In this document: positions 6,646 through 11,424 of the stretch, one piece after another
How the letters are laid out: every line of letters starts with the position of its first letter
Numbering within the stretch: position 1 is the stretch's first letter
Assembly (NCBI GenBank): GCA_003153655.1
Contig: PMAK01000056.1
Span: forward strand, 18,939-30,362
DNA from: Phycisphaerales bacterium
GTDB taxonomy: Bacteria > Planctomycetota > Phycisphaerae > Tepidisphaerales > Tepidisphaeraceae
Direction of reading: 5' to 3'
Length of the DNA: 11,424 bases
Notes under the pieces: generated by a model
Databases searched by the model: none
The model's input: only the letters and a program-made list of their open reading frames with translations
Told to the model about the DNA's origin: nothing
Program-made: the position numbers and the translations under genes

Positions 6646-7125
6646 GTGCCACTCCCCCGAATCAATTCGACACCGCGCCTGCGCATCGATATCCACGCAC
6701 AGACCGGAACCCAATACGCCCCCGCGCTGCGACGCCAATTATTGAAAGCCCACGCAATCCTGAAATCGCATTTGAATGACCTCTCCCTCGCAATCGTCCC
6801 CGCCGGACAAATGGCGCATCTCCATAAAAAATTCCTCAACGAACCAGGTCCAACCGACGTCCTGACCTTCGAGCTCGATCACAACGCCCGCAACCAAATA
6901 ACCTCCGGCGAAATCATCATCTGCCACACCGTCGCCCAAAAACAGGCCCGCAAACTCAACCATTCCGTCGCCCACGAATTACTCCTCTACGCCCTGCACG
7001 GCCTGTTGCACTTGTCCGGCTTCGACGATAGAACCCCATCAACTTTCAAGATCATGCACGCCAGGGAAGATGAGATTCTCACGCACCTCGGCATCGGCCC
7101 CCTCTTTTCCAAACGGAGTTCATAA
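6646..7125 (+). CDS. ybeY: YbeY endoribonuclease / rRNA maturation factor
   Basis: This 159-residue protein has the normal YbeY length. YbeY is a metal-dependent ribonuclease needed for 16S rRNA 3'-end maturation and ribosome quality control. Family blocks are LHKKFLNEPGPTDVLTFEL (about 59-77), SGEIIIC (87-93), and the metal site in HELLLYALHGLLHLSGFDD (110-128). The usual HxxxHxxxxxH is His118, His122 and Asp128, so the third metal ligand is Asp instead of His; Asp can still bind metal. The C-terminus (HAREDEILTHLGI) is typical. The start is a GTG 4 nt after the pgpH stop, with no clear Shine-Dalgarno, so translation is probably coupled to pgpH. The next ATG downstream (about residue 56) would lose conserved sequence. 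The stop TAA directly abuts the next gene's ATG. Confidence 0.93.
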   Translation: MPLPRINSTPRLRIDIHAQTGTQYAPALRRQLLKAHAILKSHLNDLSLAIVPAGQMAHLHKKFLNEPGPTDVLTFELDHNARNQITSGEIIICHTVAQKQARKLNHSVAHELLLYALHGLLHLSGFDDRTPSTFKIMHAREDEILTHLGIGPLFSKRSS

Positions 7126-8403
7126 ATGCCTCTCTTCCTGACGATCGGGGGAGTGGCCATCGCATCGCTCCTCTCCCTCTTCTTCTCCTCGATGACCTAT
7201 TCCCTGCGCGAATACTCCCGCCCGCGCCTCGCCGAATTCCTCGGCCGCCGCGATTCCGACAAATGGTTCGATTCCATCACCGACCACACGTCCGATCTCA
7301 TCTTCCTCACCGCCATCTTCCGCCAGTTCTCCAACATCCTCATCCTCGTCCTCGTCTTCGCCTGCTTCGAGCAAACCTATTACACCCTCCTGATCCGCTA
7401 CGCGATGACGGTCATCGTCGCCGGCATCATCGCAGTCTTCCTCGCCGTCACCATCCCCCACGCCGCCGCTAGATACGCAGCCGCCGAACTCGTCGGCTAC
7501 TTCGCCCCCGTCCTCAACGCCTTGCGTCTCGCCTTCTTCCCCCTCTCAAAAATAATGCACGGCACCGACGACGTCGTCCGCCGCGCGCTTGGCGCCAGCG
7601 AAAACGAAACCGAATCACAGATCGAAGACGAAATCCTCTCCGCCGTCGAGGAAGGCGAAAAAGAAGGCGTCGTCGACACCCAGGAACGCCAGATGATCGA
7701 ATCGGTCATCGAATCCCGCGGCACCACCGCCGGCCACATCATGACTCCGCGCCAAGACATCTCCGCGCTCCCCATCGACGCCACGCTGGAGCAAGTAAGA
7801 AACTGCTTCGAAAACTCCCGCCACTCCCGCATCCCCATCTACGAAAAAAATCTGGATCACGTAATAGGCGTCCTCTCCGCCCGCGACCTCATCAAACTCC
7901 TGGGACAACCCAACCCCCAATTCTCCATCTCCGACATAATGCGCCCGGCAACCTACGTCCCCGAAATCAAACCCCTGCGTGATCTCTTAAATGATTTCCG
8001 CCACCAAAAAGCCCAGTTGGCGGTAGTCCTCGACGAATACGGCAGCACCGCCGGCGTAGTCACCATCGAAGACGTCATGGAAGAGCTGGTCGGCGAAATG
8101 TCCGACGAGCACGAACACGACGAACCCTCGATGCTGAAAAAACTAGACGAAAAAACCATAGACGCCGACGCCCACATCCGCATCAAAGACCTGAACCGCG
8201 CGGTCCCCTTAAATCTCCCCGAAGACGCCGGCTATGAAACCCTCGCCGGCTTCCTAAGCACAACATTGGCCAGAATCCCCGAAAAAGGCACCATCTACGA
8301 ACACGCCAACATCCGCTACACAATCCTCGACGCCGAACCCCAGCGCATCAAACGAGTAAAAATCGAAATCCTCCCGCAAGCCGTAACGGAACACGCATCG
8401 TGA
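7126..8403 (+). CDS. CNNM/CorC-type membrane protein: DUF21 + two CBS + CorC_HlyC domain
   Basis: This 425-residue protein belongs to the hemolysin C/CorC/CNNM group, which contains Mg2+/Co2+ exporters. A DUF21-like membrane region spans about 1-140 (hydrophobic stretches near 3-22, 70-80, 92-110 and 120-140). The paired CBS domains that usually bind adenine nucleotides follow: CBS1 at about 205-260 (HIMTPRQDISALPID to VIGVLSARDL) and CBS2 at about 268-325 (IMRPATYVPEIKPL, then LDEYGSTAGVVTIEDV). A CorC_HlyC domain lies at about 340-417 (ETLAGFLSTTLARIPEKG). The usual FFSGSE-like motif near the N-terminus is FFSSMTYSLREYS, so the membrane domain is a divergent subtype. GGAG at 7115-7118, 7 nt before the ATG, is a good ribosome binding site, and the gene starts right after the ybeY stop. 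E. coli ybeX, downstream of ybeY, encodes a related CBS-CorC protein that lacks the membrane part. Ion export is inferred from the family. Confidence 0.9.
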   Translation: MPLFLTIGGVAIASLLSLFFSSMTYSLREYSRPRLAEFLGRRDSDKWFDSITDHTSDLIFLTAIFRQFSNILILVLVFACFEQTYYTLLIRYAMTVIVAGIIAVFLAVTIPHAAARYAAAELVGYFAPVLNALRLAFFPLSKIMHGTDDVVRRALGASENETESQIEDEILSAVEEGEKEGVVDTQERQMIESVIESRGTTAGHIMTPRQDISALPIDATLEQVRNCFENSRHSRIPIYEKNLDHVIGVLSARDLIKLLGQPNPQFSISDIMRPATYVPEIKPLRDLLNDFRHQKAQLAVVLDEYGSTAGVVTIEDVMEELVGEMSDEHEHDEPSMLKKLDEKTIDADAHIRIKDLNRAVPLNLPEDAGYETLAGFLSTTLARIPEKGTIYEHANIRYTILDAEPQRIKRVKIEILPQAVTEHAS

Positions 8404-8442
8404 TTGGAGTCCCATGCTTAAAGGGCGTGAGAACAAATTCGT

Positions 8443-8763
8443 TTACGCCGCCCCCGCACGCCGTCTGGACGCCGGCTCAATATAAGCTTCAATGCACATG
8501 GAAATCAGCGTCGATCGGTTGATGTCATGATCCTGGGCATACCTGTCCAAGTGCTTGAGCAGCTTCGGATTCACCGTAAACAGCACACGGATCGCTCCAG
8601 TCCCAAGTTTCGGCCGTCCACGCCCGCGCCGCTGGGCGCGTTTGTGCTTCACCATTTCGCCCGGCGGTGCAGGACGAGCAGGAGGCCCCGACCCCTTATC
8701 GAATTCCCGCGTGGCTCTGGCCAATTCATCTGCCGACATTTTCGTCCAACTCATTTTCGCCAT
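8443..8763 (-). CDS. Ribbon-helix-helix antitoxin (BrnA/CopG-like), partner of the BrnT-like toxin
   Basis: This small basic protein has 106 residues. The C-terminal half (about 58-97, IRVLFTVNPKLLKHLDRYAQ then INRSTLISMCIEAYI) has the strand-helix-helix pattern of CopG/ribbon-helix-helix DNA-binding antitoxins. A Lys/Arg-rich linker near 39-53 contains RGRGRPK, resembling an AT-hook core. The N-terminal segment (MSADELARATREFD) is the likely toxin-binding part. The gene starts 2 nt after the toxin stop and has AAGGA (8774-8770 on the minus strand) 6 nt before the ATG. It should neutralise the upstream toxin and repress the shared promoter at its AT-rich palindrome, as known for BrnT-BrnA. 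It might belong to another RHH family rather than BrnA proper. It faces the CNNM gene tail to tail across 39 bp, with no clear terminator between them. Confidence 0.8.
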   Translation of the reverse strand: MAKMSWTKMSADELARATREFDKGSGPPARPAPPGEMVKHKRAQRRGRGRPKLGTGAIRVLFTVNPKLLKHLDRYAQDHDINRSTLISMCIEAYIEPASRRRAGAA

Positions 8764-8765
8764 GG

Positions 8766-9101
8766 TTATTCCTTGCGTCTCTTGCGAGACCTTTTCTTTT
8801 CCGCGTGTGCCAGTTCACGAGAATGAATGACGCAAACCACTTGCGCCTCGCCGCTGATGAATAGCGGAAGATCGGAAATTGAAAGTGAGTCAAGTTCCAC
8901 TTGTTCATCCACGGGATATACAAAAATCACTTGCAACCATCGCCCCACGCTAGTCTTTCCAATCACTCTCCATTTCCCATTGCCGATGTATTCGGGATAA
9001 GGCGATCGCGCATGTTCGACGACATGCTGAGCCTCCCTCGGCGCAATGCCATGTCTCGCGATATGAGCAATGTTCGATTCTTCCCACGAATAAATCCTCA
9101 T
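8766..9101 (-). CDS. brnT: BrnT-like ribonuclease toxin
   Basis: This 111-residue protein belongs to the BrnT (RelE-like fold) toxin family, whose Brucella member is an mRNA-targeting ribonuclease that inhibits translation. The N-terminus (IYSWEESNIAHIARHGIAPREAQHV) matches the W..N..H...HG...EA pattern. GKWRVIGKTSVGRWLQVIFVY is the central beta region, and VCVIHSRELAHAEKKRSRKRR matches the usual VI.AR....EK..YRR end. BrnT proteins are usually near 90-95 residues; the extra length is an acidic stretch of about 20 residues (about 66-87, with DEQVELDSLSISDL) between the two beta parts. It is the first gene of the pair. No Shine-Dalgarno precedes the ATG, and the predicted promoter would leave only about 5 nt of leader. 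Toxicity is inferred from family and context. Confidence 0.82.
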   Translation of the reverse strand: MRIYSWEESNIAHIARHGIAPREAQHVVEHARSPYPEYIGNGKWRVIGKTSVGRWLQVIFVYPVDEQVELDSLSISDLPLFISGEAQVVCVIHSRELAHAEKKRSRKRRKE

Positions 9102-9105
9102 ATCA

Positions 9106-9141
9106 CTATTAAAGTATATACTTTATTGCGCCGAATGTCCA
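9106..9141 (-). promoter_or_regulatory. Promoter of the brnT-antitoxin operon
   Basis: On the minus strand TGGACA (9141-9136) matches five of six -35 positions, and TATACT (9118-9113) matches five of six -10 positions, at the ideal 17-nt spacing. Transcription should start near 9106-9107, about 5 nt before the brnT ATG, so the toxin message would be almost leaderless. Confidence 0.7.
9110..9125. promoter_or_regulatory. Palindromic operator of the toxin-antitoxin operon
   Basis: TAAAGTATATACTTTA is a perfect 16-bp palindrome covering the -10 element of the toxin promoter. Dimeric ribbon-helix-helix antitoxins bind such sites, so antitoxin or toxin-antitoxin complex bound here would block RNA polymerase. 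The binding itself is inferred. Confidence 0.72.
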
Positions 9142-9163
9142 GCCAATCTTAGGCCAAGGCCAA

Positions 9164-11424
9164 TCACGGCGAGAGAGCCGGCCTAACGGGCACATCCCCT
9201 ACCGAAATCCCATAACTCTTCCCCACCTCCGTATCAAACTCCAAAACCCCATCCTTCACCCCCCGCCCCTGCACCATCAAATCCCCCACCCGCACAACAA
9301 CAGGCCCCCCACACCGCACCCGGCAAACCACACCCAAATTAGATCGAATCGTCGCCGAACGAAGCCGATGCTTCCCCCACTCCATATCCACAACAAACCC
9401 CCCACGCGCACACAACCCGCTCACCGATCCATCCCCCCAACTCTCAGGAACAGCCGGCAGCAAATCAATCTCCCCAGCCTGTGATTGCAACAACATCTCA
9501 CACATCCCCGCCGTAATCCCAAAATTCCCATCCAGTTGGATCGGCGGATGTATCCCAAACAAATTCGTCGACGCCCTCCCAAAAAACCCGCGCAATGTCT
9601 TATCCGCGTGTTCCGCCTGATGCAGCCGCGCCCACAACGCCGTCCGCCACGCGTACGTCCATTCCCGATCGCTATCCCCCGTCTGCCCGCGCGCTTCCAA
9701 TGACTTCTCCGCCGCCGCCGCTAGCGCTGGCGTGGTCTCCCAATTAATCTGCCGACCTGGAAACACCCCAAACAATTGCGACGTATGCCGATGATGCGGA
9801 TCCTTCTTATTCCACTCCGCCTCAGTCGCATCGTACATCCATTCCGTCAGCTCCCCCCAAGGCCCAACCTTCGGCACCACCAGCGCATCCCGCATCGCCA
9901 CAACCTTCGCCCGTTCATCTGCGTCTATCCCCAGCGCCTCACTCGCCTGAACACAATTGTTAAATAAATCCCACACAATCTCCTGCGAATAACTCACCCC
10001 ATCCTCCTCGGGCCCATGCTCCGGCGACCACCCATCCGGCACAACCAATCTCTCATCCGGCAACCGCTTCAAATGATCCTCCCAAAATTCACAAACCTCC
10101 TTCATAATCGGATAAGCAAAATCCCTCAGATATTCCTTATCTCCCCCAAACGCATAGTGCATCCAAAGATGCTGGCAATACCACGCGTTCGCCGTCTTGT
10201 CCCACTTCCACCCCATCCCCCCAAAAATATTATGACTCGTCCGCAGCGCCCACCCACGCGATGGCCCATGCGACGGCCCCGTCGCCGTCTCAAAATCCTT
10301 CTCATTCGCCGTAGCCTCCCGCCAAGCCGGAATCTGACTCCGAATCAAATCCAGCAGCGGCAAATGACACTCGGATAAATTCGCCGGCTCCGCCAGCCAA
10401 TAACACATCTCCACATTAATATTCGTGTGATAATCACTCCCCCAGGGCGGCGTATTACTGTCATTCCAAAGCCCCTGCAAATTCGCCGGCAATCCCCCAG
10501 GCCGCGAACACCCAATCAACAAATACCGCCCATACTGAAACAACAGCGCCTCCAACTCCGGATCAGCCGCATGATTCTTCACATAATCCGCCACCCGCAA
10601 ATCCGTAGCCATCGCCAATCGATCAGCCGCGCTCGCCCCCAAATCAATCCGCACCCGATTAAATAAATCCTGATAATCCCTCAAATGATCCACCACCAGG
10701 GGCGAATAACCCCGCGCCAAGGCCGCCTTTATATCGCCCTGCGCGGCAATATCCGGATCTTCCCCGCGCCAATGTTTGCTCAAATCCATCACATAATCCG
10801 TCCGCGCCGCGACGATCGCCGTCACCGAATTACATCCGGCAAAATGCACCCCGTCTGAATCGTATGTGACCGTCCCACCATTACACTGAGCTGTCAGCAA
10901 CGTCTCATATCGCAATCCATTCCGAAGCGTCCCCGCCGCCTTCAACGAATTCCCGGCCGCTGTCATTTGCGCCCCATGCCTGTCTCGAATTTTCAAATCT
11001 CCGCTATAAGCCCCCGGCGAATCCGCAGTCATATGCACCACCAAAACATTCGCGGGATGCGAGCAAAAATATTCCCGCCGATACCGCACCTCTCCGCTCA
11101 CATATTCCACATGCCCCACCGCCCGCCCGATATCCAGATCTCGCCGATATCCGCTCTGCGCCACATGCCCCGGCAGATCAATCAGCAAATCGCTCAATGC
11201 CTGATACGCCCCCATGCTCCCATTCTCCCCGCTCGGATTATCATCCCCCGTCCACAAACTATCCTCATTCAACACAACGCGTTCCCGCCCCACACCCCCA
11301 AAAATCATCCCGCCCATCCGCCCATTCCCAATCGGCAACGCCTCCTCCATGCACCGAGTAGCCGGCTGCCCATACCACAAAACAAGATCCCCATCATCCG
11401 CCCCGCGCGCCCAACTCCCCGCCA
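9164..11424 (-). CDS. Glycoside hydrolase family 95 (alpha-L-fucosidase type), 5' end outside window
   Basis: The frame is open from the window edge (codon at 11422) to the TGA at 9166-9164, giving 752 residues. GH95 enzymes hydrolyse alpha-1,2-fucosyl or alpha-L-galactosyl links by inversion. The visible N-terminus [29 protein letters not shown] is the start of the GH95 N-terminal domain. [11 protein letters not shown] follows, then a (alpha/alpha)6 barrel with [21 protein letters not shown] (10423-10397), [36 protein letters not shown] and IQLDGNFG (Asp codon near 9532). The Asn pair of NIN and the Asp of DGNFG are catalytic positions in characterised GH95. NINVEMNYW is usual; here the second Asn is Cys. 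Any signal peptide would lie beyond the window, because about 14 in-frame residues precede LWY and the start is unseen. Fucosidase is the default; L-galactosidase is possible. The gene ends 62 bp before brnT. Confidence 0.93.
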   Translation of the reverse strand, partial: AGSWARGADDGDLVLWYGQPATRCMEEALPIGNGRMGGMIFGGVGRERVVLNEDSLWTGDDNPSGENGSMGAYQALSDLLIDLPGHVAQSGYRRDLDIGRAVGHVEYVSGEVRYRREYFCSHPANVLVVHMTADSPGAYSGDLKIRDRHGAQMTAAGNSLKAAGTLRNGLRYETLLTAQCNGGTVTYDSDGVHFAGCNSVTAIVAARTDYVMDLSKHWRGEDPDIAAQGDIKAALARGYSPLVVDHLRDYQDLFNRVRIDLGASAADRLAMATDLRVADYVKNHAADPELEALLFQYGRYLLIGCSRPGGLPANLQGLWNDSNTPPWGSDYHTNINVEMCYWLAEPANLSECHLPLLDLIRSQIPAWREATANEKDFETATGPSHGPSRGWALRTSHNIFGGMGWKWDKTANAWYCQHLWMHYAFGGDKEYLRDFAYPIMKEVCEFWEDHLKRLPDERLVVPDGWSPEHGPEEDGVSYSQEIVWDLFNNCVQASEALGIDADERAKVVAMRDALVVPKVGPWGELTEWMYDATEAEWNKKDPHHRHTSQLFGVFPGRQINWETTPALAAAAEKSLEARGQTGDSDREWTYAWRTALWARLHQAEHADKTLRGFFGRASTNLFGIHPPIQLDGNFGITAGMCEMLLQSQAGEIDLLPAVPESWGDGSVSGLCARGGFVVDMEWGKHRLRSATIRSNLGVVCRVRCGGPVVVRVGDLMVQGRGVKDGVLEFDTEVGKSYGISVGDVPVRPALSP

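Noticed and set aside
8424..8449. GGCGT...ACGCC stem between the CNNM gene and the antitoxin, as a bidirectional terminator
   Set aside because: Only 5 bp of stem with a 16-nt loop and no T tract on either strand; it also runs into the antitoxin coding end.

Overview
The window looks like chromosomal DNA of a GC-rich Gram-negative-type bacterium. Planctomycetota, perhaps Phycisphaerae, is the best guess. The reasons are the gene set (CimA, UppS, CdsA, PhoH, PgpH, YbeY, CNNM/CorC), several lineage-type motif variants, a GH95 glycosidase, and intergenic CTCTGCG-type inverted repeats. The taxonomic call is inference; there is no rRNA or other marker here to settle it.

Layout, left to right. (1) 1-681, +: the 3' end of a citramalate synthase gene (isoleucine biosynthesis). 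(2) 956-1729 and 2017-2949, +: uppS and cdsA, which supply the undecaprenyl lipid carrier and CDP-diacylglycerol for envelope synthesis. The gaps after cimA, uppS and cdsA are 274-354 bp long, and each holds one copy of a related inverted-repeat element (741-850, 1771-1949, 2969-3070). (3) 3304-8403, +: a tight four-gene block of phoH, pgpH, ybeY and a CNNM/CorC-type transporter, with junctions of -1, +4 and 0 nt. It combines the E. coli ybeZ-ybeY-ybeX trio with the Firmicutes phoH-yqfF-ybeY order. It probably links RNA maturation (PhoH, YbeY), cyclic dinucleotide turnover (PgpH) and divalent-cation export (CNNM). (4) 8443-9101, -: a BrnT-like toxin followed by a ribbon-helix-helix antitoxin. 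A strong promoter (TGGACA-17-TATACT) lies inside and beside a perfect 16-bp palindrome, which is the likely autoregulatory operator. (5) 9164-11424, -: most of a GH95 alpha-L-fucosidase-type glycoside hydrolase, with its N-terminus cut by the window edge.

The most interesting non-gene signals are the three interspersed inverted repeats, one of which carries nested repeats. A second is a strong C-over-G excess on the + strand that persists whichever strand is coding but fades over the toxin-antitoxin pair. A third is the operator/promoter architecture of that pair. No RNA genes, CRISPR arrays, transposase genes or convincing rho-independent terminators were seen.
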